NCBI GenBank assembly: GCA_035561075.1
Contig: DATMYF010000109.1
Coordinates: forward strand, 24,834-88,833
Source of the DNA: JAMCRM01 sp035561075
Lineage (GTDB): Bacteria; Acidobacteriota; Terriglobia; Bryobacterales; Bryobacteraceae
Length of the DNA: 64,000 bases
Direction of reading: 5' to 3'
Below are positions 25,949 through 33,534 of the stretch, piece by piece (the first letter of the stretch is position 1; the number at the start of each line of letters is the position of its first letter). The notes beneath the pieces were generated by a model, which ran no database searches, was not told where the DNA came from, and saw only the letters and a list, made by a program, of their open reading frames with translations. The position numbers and the translations under genes are program-made.

Positions 25949-27286
25949 ATGCGGATCGGTCAAAGCGGCGCCGTGATCGCGTGCCTCAGCCTCCGTGTGG
26001 CGCTGGTGTGCGCCCAATCGGAAAATCCCGCCACCGTCCCGTCAGGCTCATCCTGGACCCCGGCAGCGATTTCCGGGAAGGCGCACCAGCAGTGGAAATG
26101 GTTGCTCGTCGCCGGCGAACTGCGGTCGCGGGCGGAGGCGCCGGCCGCCCTGGAGTTCCGGGAAGGCGATGATGACGTTTACCTGCTGACGCGGTTGCGC
26201 CTGAGCACGCTAGTGACCGCCAGGCCCTGGCTGAAGTTTTTCGGTGAGTGGCAGGACTCTCGGGCACCCGGGTTCAACCGACCGGTCCCGGGGTCCATGG
26301 ACAACAGTCTGGATTTGCGGCAGGCATATGTTGACGTTGGGGCCACGGAGGGACGGGGCTGGGGTGTGCGGATGGGACGCCAGGCGCTCAAGTTCGGCAA
26401 GGGCCGCATGGTCTGGGACCCCGATTGGGCCAATACCGGCCGGGCATTCGATGGCGCCCGGGTGAGTTTCGGCGGCCGGCACGTCCACCTGGATGCCTTC
26501 GCAACCACGGTGGTGGTTCCGCGGAACCGGTTTTTCGACCGCTCTGATACCAGCAACATGTTCTACGGGTTGTATGGGGCGGTGGAGCGCTGGGGAACGG
26601 CGCTACGGGTGGAGACCTACGTGTTCCTGAAGAGCAATGCGGCCGTCCGTAACGAACTCGGCCGGACCGGAGCGCTCGATCTGTACACCGCCGGATTCCG
26701 CGGCGCGGGCGTGTGCGCCGGGACCCTCGACTGGGAGGTCGAGATTGCCTCGCAGTCGGGACGCTTGGCTGGCCGCCGTGTCCGCGCCGTGGGCGGGGTA
26801 TGGGTGGTGGGCTGGAAAACGGGCACCGGAGCATGGCATCCCCGAGTCTCCGCGGGCTACACCTACGCGTCCGGGGATAAGAATTCGGCGGATGGGCTGA
26901 AGGGCACTTTCGATGCGCTCTTTCCGACTATTCACCTGCGCAACGGCGCGACGGACCGGCTCGGGTGGGCGAACATTCACGATGTAATGCTCCAGGCCGA
27001 TTGGAAGCCCTCGCGCAAGCTGAAGCTGAACACCGGCTGGCACGACTTTCGCCTGGCGACGACCACCGATGCTCTCTATGGCGCGGGCGGCGGGGCGCTA
27101 TTTCGCAACGCGCGGGCTTCGAGCGGCCATGTAGGGTTTGAGTTTTTCGGCACGGCCGAGTACTCGCTGACCCGCACACTGAGCTTCGGCTCCGGCTATG
27201 CTCACCTGTTTCGCGGGGCGTTCCTGCGTGAGTCTTCACGCGGTTGCGCGACTCAGCCCTATCTGCTCTTGACGTACCGATTCTGA
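25949..27286 (+). CDS. Alginate-export (AlgE)-like outer-membrane barrel
   Basis: A 445-residue outer-membrane beta-barrel. The ATG at 25949 gives the signal peptide MRIGQSGAVIACLSLRVALV..CAQ; an upstream ATG at 25901 would add 16 residues with no signal-like character and overlap the previous gene by 43 bp. Motifs WLKFFGEWQDSRAPG, NSLDLRQAYVDVG and GRQALKFGKGRMVWDPDW match the 'alginate export' family, in which the conserved GRQ...Y/FG..R segment is found. The substrate is not known. It follows DUF3592 by 5 bp and ends the operon. Confidence 0.8.
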   Translation: MRIGQSGAVIACLSLRVALVCAQSENPATVPSGSSWTPAAISGKAHQQWKWLLVAGELRSRAEAPAALEFREGDDDVYLLTRLRLSTLVTARPWLKFFGEWQDSRAPGFNRPVPGSMDNSLDLRQAYVDVGATEGRGWGVRMGRQALKFGKGRMVWDPDWANTGRAFDGARVSFGGRHVHLDAFATTVVVPRNRFFDRSDTSNMFYGLYGAVERWGTALRVETYVFLKSNAAVRNELGRTGALDLYTAGFRGAGVCAGTLDWEVEIASQSGRLAGRRVRAVGGVWVVGWKTGTGAWHPRVSAGYTYASGDKNSADGLKGTFDALFPTIHLRNGATDRLGWANIHDVMLQADWKPSRKLKLNTGWHDFRLATTTDALYGAGGGALFRNARASSGHVGFEFFGTAEYSLTRTLSFGSGYAHLFRGAFLRESSRGCATQPYLLLTYRF

Positions 27287-27437
27287 AGAAGGGAGTTTGG
27301 ACGGGCAAGAAGAACCGGCGTGCTCACAGGGAGCGCGCAGCTACCTGTCCCGCGCCGCCCGAGAGTTTCTACGGATGTGCCGGGAGGAGTATCGGGGGTG
27401 ACGCTAGGACGCGCCGACTCTGCTTGATTCGTTTACA

Positions 27438-27909
27438 TCAAAGACAGCGGTCATCTGGTTCGCCCCGTTTCGCTGTGGCGTTTGCGGTTGTTTGCACGGA
27501 AGCACACTTACAGGTCGCGCGAAACTCCTCCCTAAGTGGAGGCGACTGGAGGAACCACTCCCGCCGATGTTGAGGCAGTTGCCCGAGGAAGTCACCGAAC
27601 GAGGCGGTCATTTCGTTGCACATGTCCAAGACTTTCCATCTTTTCTGGTCTTCCCGGTCGTATGGCAGCCTCGAGTAACTCAAGTGCGCTCTGCCTTCAG
27701 CAGCTTGGGGCGAAGAAACGCCCGCAGGTTCCGGAAGTGCATGAGAAAAGACTCGAGAAAGACGTCCCTCTCTTTTCCCTGCGGCGGAACCGCTGGAGAG
27801 CTATGGCCATAGTCCAGGTATCTCACCCAAAGAGCATGGTTTCGATCTCATAAGCGACGTGGCCGGCCGCGGCCCTAAGTTCGTCGTCGGTTCGCAAAGC
27901 TCTGCCCAT
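27438..27909 (-). pseudogene. Decayed gene for a HEPN-like/conserved hypothetical protein
   Basis: On the minus strand from an ATG at 27909 the translation begins MGRALRTDDELRAAAGHVAY EIETMLFG then meets TGA. One base back, the next frame continues VRYLDYG..., then FLESFLMHFRNLRAFLRPKL up to another TGA. A third frame continues SYSRLPYDREDQKRWKVLDM. Read together these pieces match a known kind of small bacterial protein in which 'HVAYE..ML', 'LESFL.H.RNL..FL' and 'LSYSRL....WKV' follow in order. So I interpret the stretch as one gene with at least two frameshifts or a short deletion. No function is known; the intact family is conserved-hypothetical. Confidence 0.55.
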
Positions 27910-27961
27910 ACAATTCACGAGTTCACATGGTCACCCGGTGCGCGCCGGCCGCGCGTTGGTG

Positions 27962-29539
27962 TCAGCGGCCTGCCGGATGCGGCGACGCGCGAACGGCACG
28001 TTCGAACGCCCAAGCTCGAATGTGACTGATCTGCTCCTTCATGGTCCGCGATAACGGAACAAGCTTCGCAGCAACGCTGATGAGATCCTCTTCGGTGATC
28101 TCGCGGTCCGCCAGCCGTGCCTTTGTCACGGCCGAGATCACGCACTGCTCGATCTCGGCGCCGGTCCAGCCGTTGGTAAATTGCATCAACTCTCGCAGGT
28201 CGAATCCAGCCGCATCCACCCCTCGGCGGCCCAGGTGAATGTTGAAGATCTCGATCTGTTCCTCTGCGAGCGGTAAGTCCACGAAGAACACCTCGTCGAA
28301 ACGCCCCTTGCGAATCATCTCGGCGGGAAGGAGATCGATTCGGTTTGCCGTGGCGGCGACGAAAAGCCCGCGCGCTTTCTCCTGCATCCAGGTCAGGAAG
28401 AACGCGAAAATCCTGCCCTGCTCACCGCCCGAGTCCGCCGACGTGACACCCATCTCGATTTCGTCGAACCAGAGGACGGCCGGCGCCATGTCTTCCATCA
28501 TGCGGCAGGTTTCGACGAAGGCCCCTTCGGGCTTGCCGTGCCGCCCGGAGAAGATCTCGATCATATCCACCCGATAGAGCGGAAGCTGAAAAGCGGAGGC
28601 GATGGCCTTGACGCAAAGGCTTTTGCCGCATCCCGGAATTCCCATTATGAGAACCCCCTTGGGCACGATTTCGGCGCTCAGTCGATCGCGTAAGTGGAAG
28701 AGCTTTCGACGTTCCAGCAGCCACTTTTTGAGCCCGTCGAGCCCTCCGACCTCTTCGATTCTCGTCCCGTCCGCCACGTACTCGAGGACACCGCTGCGGC
28801 TGATCAGGAGTCGCTTCTCTTCGAGCGCCGCCGGCAGACACTCGGGTCCAAGATGTTGACTTGCGGCGAGGGCACGGCGCAACGCGTACCGCGCTTCGTC
28901 CAGTGTCAACCCCTGCAGGGCCGACGCAAGCTGCTGTAGGATAGCCTCCCTCGCATCGCCGCTCTCATCCGTTCGCGAGATGGCCTCGGTTTCGCCTCGC
29001 AGGAACTCTATCAGTTCGACCAGATCGGGCGGTGGGAGTTCCAGGAATATAATGCTGCGCTCTATTTCCTCCGGAATGAATCGGACCGGCGAAGTGATGA
29101 CAACGAACTTACGTTCGTCTAAACATCTGTCGTACACATCTCGAAGCCGGCGTCTGGTCTCCGCACATTCCCGCAGCGGCTCGTGAAAGTCCTTGAGGTG
29201 GAAAATGGCGGCGTCGTTGTGAGCGGCGATGAAGTCCAGGGCTCCGCGAGGAGTCTGAGTACCGGCCTGGGCTGGTTCGTCATCCCGACGCATGCCCTCC
29301 GTAAGGCTCCAGGTCCAAACCGGCACCGGCGCGGAGTTGAATCGGAGGCCTATCTCGCGCAGCAGCCCTCCGACCCGCTGCTCTTCCGCGGAACGGATAT
29401 ACGTAAGGGGCCGTCCGGACTCGAAGACCTCCCAAATCATCTTTACGGCCCGGCTCTCAGGACGCAGGCGCTGATCCGGATCGCTGTCTGGAGTTTTTGG
29501 CACGGAATGGTTGGGGGCTGGTTGGGCGTACTGTCCCAT
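27962..29539 (-). CDS. Ycf46-like AAA+ ATPase
   Basis: A 525-residue AAA+ protein. The N-terminal 240 residues form the Ycf46-type helical/alpha-beta domain (AAIFHLKDFHEPL, FVVITSPVRFIPEEIERSI). Walker A is GIPGCGKS at 300-307, Walker B is AVLWFDEIE near 354-362, sensor/arginine region AATANRIDLLP and RKGRFDEVFFVDLP follow. The WTGAEIEQCVISA segment marks the AAA lid. Ycf46 proteins are linked in cyanobacteria to photosynthesis regulation and CO2 response; the role in heterotrophs is unknown. TATAAT lies on the minus strand at 29559-29554, 14 nt ahead of the ATG. The gene before it on this strand is absent, so it is monocistronic. Confidence 0.88.
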   Translation of the reverse strand: MGQYAQPAPNHSVPKTPDSDPDQRLRPESRAVKMIWEVFESGRPLTYIRSAEEQRVGGLLREIGLRFNSAPVPVWTWSLTEGMRRDDEPAQAGTQTPRGALDFIAAHNDAAIFHLKDFHEPLRECAETRRRLRDVYDRCLDERKFVVITSPVRFIPEEIERSIIFLELPPPDLVELIEFLRGETEAISRTDESGDAREAILQQLASALQGLTLDEARYALRRALAASQHLGPECLPAALEEKRLLISRSGVLEYVADGTRIEEVGGLDGLKKWLLERRKLFHLRDRLSAEIVPKGVLIMGIPGCGKSLCVKAIASAFQLPLYRVDMIEIFSGRHGKPEGAFVETCRMMEDMAPAVLWFDEIEMGVTSADSGGEQGRIFAFFLTWMQEKARGLFVAATANRIDLLPAEMIRKGRFDEVFFVDLPLAEEQIEIFNIHLGRRGVDAAGFDLRELMQFTNGWTGAEIEQCVISAVTKARLADREITEEDLISVAAKLVPLSRTMKEQISHIRAWAFERAVRASPHPAGR

Positions 29540-29672
29540 TGACTTAAGCTCTCATTATAGCCAGGAGTCGGATTTCGGCGTCGTGGGCGGAAGCCTGGCT
29601 GGTTGTGGGGTTGTCGATCTGCTCGACCGTCGATCGACTTTAACGTAGGGACTGTCAAACTCACGAGGAGAC

Positions 29673-30104
29673 ATGACAATGCGATGCATGGTACTAGTCA
29701 AAGCCAGTAAGGATTCCGAGGCGGGCGTTATGCCGGGCAAAGAACTGCTTGCCGAAATGGGGAAGTTCAACGAAGAACTGGTGAAGGCCGGCGTGCTGCT
29801 GGCCGGCGAGGGGCTCCAGCCCAGTTCAAAAGGCAAGCGCGTCCGGTTCTCGGGACCGACCCGGACCGTTATCGATGGACCGTTCACCGAAACCAAAGAA
29901 CTGATCGCCGGCTTCTGGCTGTGGCAGGTAGGGTCCATGGAAGAAGCAGTCGAATGGGTCAAGCGCTGCCCGAATCCAATGGAGGGCGAGTCTGAGATTG
30001 AGATTCGCCCGGTGTTCGAGGCGGACGACTTCGGCGCCGAGTTCACGCCTGAGCTCAGGGCACAGGAGGAGCGCCTGCGTCAACAGATCGCGCGGGAGAA
30101 ATAG
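29673..30104 (+). CDS. YciI/DGPF-domain protein
   Basis: A 143-residue protein of the YCII-related (DGPF) family. The signature IDGPFTETKELIAGFWLWQV is present, followed by SMEEAVEWVKRCPNPM and EIEIRPVFEADDF. Such proteins have a ferredoxin-like fold and often lie beside ECF sigma factors; no sigma factor is present here. The enzyme activity is not proved in this subfamily. AGGAG 7 nt upstream supports the start. It is divergent from the AAA gene. Confidence 0.85.
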   Translation: MTMRCMVLVKASKDSEAGVMPGKELLAEMGKFNEELVKAGVLLAGEGLQPSSKGKRVRFSGPTRTVIDGPFTETKELIAGFWLWQVGSMEEAVEWVKRCPNPMEGESEIEIRPVFEADDFGAEFTPELRAQEERLRQQIAREK

Positions 30105-30137
30105 CCGCCTCCCCCGCCGACCGTGTCAAGGCGCCGC

Positions 30138-31163
30138 TTACGGCCTGCAGGTGGCGTTGTAGTATGCCGGCCCGGAACTTACGGTCTGCGGACCGTGCTT
30201 GCCGTTCTCGTCCTCCATCGCGGCGATCATGGAAAGCTGCGGAACACTCGGTGTCCTCACATACTCCGCGGCCAGCTTTACGGTTTGGGTTCCGGCGGCG
30301 CCGAACTTCACCCGCCCTTCACCTGGACCCTTCTTCCGGACAGCTCCGGCCAGGAACTCGTACCAGACCGTCCCCGGTCCGTCGGTGGTAATGTCGGCCA
30401 CCAGTTGCACCGGGCTCGGGCACGCTCCCGAGAATCTCTCGGGAACCACGCGCAGCCGGACGGCTGTTACGTTCCCGCGCGCGGCGGGCGGAGCGCTCCC
30501 CAGGTCATGTGTCTGTTGGACGGTCGCATCGATCTGGGCTTCGGCGTGGCCTCCCGTCGCCGAGGTCACTCCCCCTCCCGGCGTGCAGTCCGCCGGCAGA
30601 GTGAATAGGGACACGGGCGACGGCGCATAGCTGATCTGCCGGATCTCGTACACGACCCGTTCCGGTTTTCCTTTAATCGTAATCGTCTGCTTCACCGTGA
30701 ACCCGTGCTTCTCGTCCAGCCAGAACGTCATCTTGCCCTGGACTTCGGGGAAGACGGCTTCCGCCACCCTGGTGTTCATTCCGTTGACGGCCTCGGTCCG
30801 CAGAATCTTTGGCGGATCTTTGGCCATCTCCTTCCTCATCTCATCCGCGCCCCCAATGGGATCGAAGTTCATCGGAGCGAATGCGGAAACATACGTCTGA
30901 ATGCTGCAGCGCTTCGCGGCCAGGTCCAGGTTGTAAAGCCGGTGCGCCTGGAAATCATAGAGCTGGCGCATATGCATATCGCCGGACTGGTTCCGCCATT
31001 CGATGAGCTGCTTGGGACCGTTGCGGTTGATCTTGATGCTCAGCGGGCCTCCCATCTCCCCGGTTGCCACGACCGAGTAGGTATCCGGCAGGGGCTGCGC
31101 CTGCGCGAGAATCGCCGCCAGTATGCATCCCAGCACGGCCGCCGGGTGAGTTCGGTTCGTCAT
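30138..31163 (-). CDS. Secreted protein of unknown function
   Basis: A 341-residue exported protein. The ATG at 31163 has a GGAGG upstream and yields the signal peptide MTNRTHPAAVLGCILAAILA; an in-frame start at 31229 would bury it. The mature N-terminal half (about 25-200) has the pattern of outer-membrane lipoprotein-sorting-like or DUF4412-type beta sheets (MTFWLDEKHGFTVKQTITIK, VVYEIRQISYAPSPVSLFTL). The C-terminal third is immunoglobulin-like: VRLRVVPERFSGACPSPVQL, then DGPGTVWYEFL. I do not recognise a specific family. Confidence 0.65.
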   Translation of the reverse strand: MTNRTHPAAVLGCILAAILAQAQPLPDTYSVVATGEMGGPLSIKINRNGPKQLIEWRNQSGDMHMRQLYDFQAHRLYNLDLAAKRCSIQTYVSAFAPMNFDPIGGADEMRKEMAKDPPKILRTEAVNGMNTRVAEAVFPEVQGKMTFWLDEKHGFTVKQTITIKGKPERVVYEIRQISYAPSPVSLFTLPADCTPGGGVTSATGGHAEAQIDATVQQTHDLGSAPPAARGNVTAVRLRVVPERFSGACPSPVQLVADITTDGPGTVWYEFLAGAVRKKGPGEGRVKFGAAGTQTVKLAAEYVRTPSVPQLSMIAAMEDENGKHGPQTVSSGPAYYNATCRP

Positions 31164-31531
31164 TGAAGTCCTCCAATCCGCGAGAAGACAGGATATCAGA
31201 CTCGGATGTCTGGATCTCGGTCGAATCACGGGCTACACGGAGGTTGGAACGCGGTCCAGCAACGCAGCTCCGTGTCGTGAATACCGGCGCTGGGCGTGAT
31301 TTGCGGGACAGCGGCAAATCTCACGCTTCGCCATAATGAATAGAGGGCGCACTTTGCGAAAGAACGCGGCACTTGATAACCTTGCACGACTTCCCTGGGC
31401 TTGACGCGGCTGTGGCGGATCATCAGTCGTTTGCGGCCGCTTTCCGATTTCGGAAAGGTCGCTGTGATGGGGTATTACGAAGAGGAGGCGGTTGTCGGTG
31501 CTTGCCCGAGGTCTGTAACTCTATGAAAACA

Positions 31532-31555
31532 TGGTAGCGCTAACGGGAATCGAAC
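31532..31555 (-). repeat. Orphan tRNA 3' end, candidate integration-site remnant
   Basis: On the minus strand the 24 nt read GTTCGATTCCCG followed by TTAGCGCTACCA: a T loop (TTCGATT), a T-stem 3' strand (CCCGT), an acceptor 3' strand, discriminator A and encoded CCA. The sequence on the 5' side (31556 upward) does not continue as tRNA; the T-stem 5' strand does not pair. This is what remains of a tRNA gene, probably tRNA-Glu type, at the distal end of an element that integrated into its 3' part. Confidence 0.6.
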
Positions 31556-31658
31556 GTGCCTAGCGCCAGTTCAGTACGGTCCAGTTGGGTCTAAGTAGCT
31601 GTGTTTTCAGTTCAGTTCGTACGGCCAGGATGGCCCAAAAGGCGCTACGAAGGCCTGT

Positions 31659-31680
31659 GGTGGTCACCCGGTGGTCACCC
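31659..31680 (+). repeat. Tandem 11-bp repeat near the att-like site
   Basis: GGTGGTCACCC occurs twice in tandem (31659-31669 and 31670-31680), about 110 bp from the tRNA fragment and 20 bp before the ATG of the short ORF at 31700. Tandem direct repeats in this place can be arm-type binding sites of an integrase or excisionase. This role is inferred from location only. Confidence 0.5.
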
Positions 31681-31699
31681 GCGGCAGAACGGAGCCGCC

Positions 31700-31981
31700 A
31701 TGGCTGAGTTCCTGATCCCGCGCACTGTGCCCAAGGTCGCCGGCGCGCCCGTCACCGCCCTCGACCCGGATGACCTGCGCGACATCCTGCGCCACGCCCG
31801 TGGCGACCGGCTGCTCGCCGCCGCCGTGGAACGGGAACTGCGCCGCCGCACGTGCCTGGCTCGGAACTGCCAAGCTCACGTCGCTCAAGTCCATGGTCAT
31901 TTGCCGCTTTTTTCGATTCTACCCTTTGTGGGTCAGCAGATCTCTAAGCATAGGGATCGACGCACAACAGATTGCCCCTAG
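31700..31981 (+). pseudogene. Truncated small ORF next to the att-like site
   Basis: From the ATG at 31700 the frame reads MAEFLIPRTVPKVAGAPVTA, then LDPDDLRDILRHARGDRLLAA and ends in a GC-rich, codon-biased helix AVERELRRRT (to about 31860). After that the composition changes, and the frame continues into sequence antisense to the last membrane-protein gene until 31981. It looks like the N-terminal 50-55 residues of a real island gene, cut off by the rhs tip array. I do not recognise the family. Confidence 0.35.
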
Positions 31982-32446
31982 CATCGCCGCAGGCTGCATA
32001 TCAAACGATGAGAAGAGCAATGCACAACTAAGGAAAATTCCAATAAAAGACAGCCGCTCCATGGCTTTGAAACTTCGGTCATTTGCCTTTGCTGTCAACA
32101 CAGCAGCTGCGAGCATGGCCAGTGTCAAAACAAGACCCATGGGGCGCGCGACAGGTGTTCCGGGCGCATTCAGTGCGTGTCCTTGCGCTGTAATGATCGA
32201 GCCATTTAGCGCGCCGCAGGCGAAGACCGCGGGCAAAACCCTTCTCCAAGTGCCTACAGTGGCAATTCCGATAGCAGTCGCAATGATCATTACGATCGCA
32301 CCCACCACCCTCGGGCGAGTTGGATCGATGAAGACGACCGTCGCACCTACCCCGGCGAACGCAGCACACCCGAAGAACAAAAAGATCGACACCGCAGCGT
32401 TCAGCCGAAGTCGCAGTGAAGATCGCCTTGCGGCAGCGGGCTTCAT
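31919..32446 (-). CDS. Multi-TM membrane protein after rhs tip 3 (candidate immunity protein)
   Basis: A 175-residue hydrophobic protein with five or six predicted TM helices (for example SIFLFFGCAAFAGVGATVVF and VVGAIVMIIATAIGIATVG). The ATG at 32446 overlaps the TGA of rhs tip 3 (ATGA), so the two are translationally coupled. A TTG six codons upstream is the only alternative. Its size, membrane nature and tight coupling to a toxin-like tip suggest an immunity protein that acts in the inner membrane. No family is recognised; the immunity role is inferred from the same arrangement after the other two tips. Confidence 0.6.
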   Translation of the reverse strand: MKPAAARRSSLRLRLNAAVSIFLFFGCAAFAGVGATVVFIDPTRPRVVGAIVMIIATAIGIATVGTWRRVLPAVFACGALNGSIITAQGHALNAPGTPVARPMGLVLTLAMLAAAVLTAKANDRSFKAMERLSFIGIFLSCALLFSSFDMQPAAMLGAICCASIPMLRDLLTHKG

Positions 32447-33306
32447 CTTGTTCGACCGTAGCAATATGCGGCTTCCGCTGCTGCAAAACCCGCATCAATT
32501 GCGAATTTGACCTCGAAATCAATACCTAGGCCCAGCCATTTTCCTGCGGTGCTTAAAGCCGACTTAACGCCCGCCGAGGATGCGCGAAGCGACAATGGCA
32601 CACCGCCTTTACCCGTAATGTTGATGGCCATAATGGTCGTGTTCCGTCTGCCGTATGATGTGACCGTACCCATTGCAGCAGTAGTAATCGTTGGTGCGAG
32701 CGTGACCCCAGTACCGGCGGCATCAACAGCCGAACCATAGAACAGACTGGTTATGGAGTTCCCAGCGAGGGCACCGAGCACCACATTATTCTTGTACGTG
32801 TCTTGTAGATTAAAGGCAGCGTTAGTGGCTGCATTTGCAGTTCCCAAAATACTAAAGTCGTTGGCGTGTGCCGCCATACACTGATCGAACGCCAGCTTGC
32901 TCCCGTTGTTTGGCGGAAAAGCAACCGGTTGTGACGGTGGCGGCAGCGGTGGTGGCGTCGTCTCCGCCTGCTCACCCCGTGCCGAACCCCAGCGCAGGCC
33001 AAGGAACAGCCAACACGGGTCGATAGACGGCGGAGGACTAGGCGGCGGAGCTACGCACCCGCCGGCTGGGCAGAACAAGCCGAAAGGATCTGTATTCACG
33101 AGGGGATTGTTCGCCACGTAGTTGTACGCGTGCCAGGTCTGGGGGTACGTCCCAACGGCTCCAATGTTGAGCGGGTCCGGCTGCATGAACCGCCCCAGGG
33201 CGGGCGCGTGGTGGCGAGCCCGGAAATAGTCGAGGCCGGTCTCGATTGTAGCCAGACCGTGAATATCACTTCGCTGATAAATGATTGCTCCAAATGATAG
33301 CAGCAA
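32443..33306 (-). CDS. Displaced Rhs C-terminal tip 3
   Basis: A 287-residue ORF that begins with a TTG inside the preceding membrane-protein gene (41-bp overlap). Residues about 23-75 are the end of the Rhs core (GLDYFRARHHAPALGRFMQP, then AYNYVANNPLVNTDPFGLF). A proline-rich linker (VAPPPSPPPSIDPCW, then TTPPPLPPPSQP) follows, then a unique 180-residue tip. The tip is rich in Ala, Gly and Ser, contains hydrophobic stretches and ends DAGFAAAEAAYCYGRTR. There is no signal peptide or YD-repeat body, so it cannot act alone in the usual way; it is a silent or recombination-ready tip, as for orphan rhs tips in enterobacteria. Confidence 0.7.
   Translation of the reverse strand: MLLSFGAIIYQRSDIHGLATIETGLDYFRARHHAPALGRFMQPDPLNIGAVGTYPQTWHAYNYVANNPLVNTDPFGLFCPAGGCVAPPPSPPPSIDPCWLFLGLRWGSARGEQAETTPPPLPPPSQPVAFPPNNGSKLAFDQCMAAHANDFSILGTANAATNAAFNLQDTYKNNVVLGALAGNSITSLFYGSAVDAAGTGVTLAPTITTAAMGTVTSYGRRNTTIMAINITGKGGVPLSLRASSAGVKSALSTAGKWLGLGIDFEVKFAIDAGFAAAEAAYCYGRTR
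32926..33243 (-). repeat. Rhs core/linker block, copy C
   Basis: About 318 bp closely similar to blocks B (34051-34604) and A (35346-35907), coding for the end of the Rhs core and the proline-rich linker. Copy C starts later in the core, at the GLDYFRARHH codons; upstream of that the sequence is unrelated. Such blocks give homology for exchange of tips by recombination. Confidence 0.75.
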
Positions 33307-33532
33307 AGGCGAACACTATCCCCAGTGGTACACATATGATGGTACTAACCAATGGCCAACCAGGTGCACCCTGCTCCTTAATTAGTCTCTTATATCTGAC
33401 TTCGGTGGATCGCGTGCGTATGTTGTTCAGCTGCGACCTACCGATGATAATGTTCATGTACGTTCTTGTTAGTGCGCCGATGCAAAACAGACACAGACCG
33501 ACAATCAGCATCACAACGCAGCGATATGGCAT
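33266..33532 (-). CDS. Small two-TM protein after rhs tip 2 (candidate immunity protein)
   Basis: An 88-residue protein with TM helices at about 6-25 (CVVMLIVGLCLFCIGALT) and 60-83 (LVSTIICVPLGIVFAFAAII). The ATG at 33532 lies 2 bp after the stop of tip 2. A TTG six codons upstream overlaps the tip and is less likely. It has no recognised family. The low G+C compared with neighbours, and the position, suggest it came with tip 2 as one cassette. Confidence 0.55.
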   Translation of the reverse strand: MPYRCVVMLIVGLCLFCIGALTRTYMNIIIGRSQLNNIRTRSTEVRYKRLIKEQGAPGWPLVSTIICVPLGIVFAFAAIIWSNHLSAK

Positions 33533-33534
33533 AA

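Larger units (their letters stand above)
31164..31918. other. Gene-poor boundary region holding an att-like tRNA fragment and tandem repeats
   Basis: This 755-bp stretch has no convincing complete gene. It holds the orphan tRNA 3' end (31532-31555), a tandem 11-bp repeat (31659-31680) and a short ORF that begins at 31700. It marks the change from ordinary backbone genes on the left to rhs, recombinase and phage genes on the right. Confidence 0.7.
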
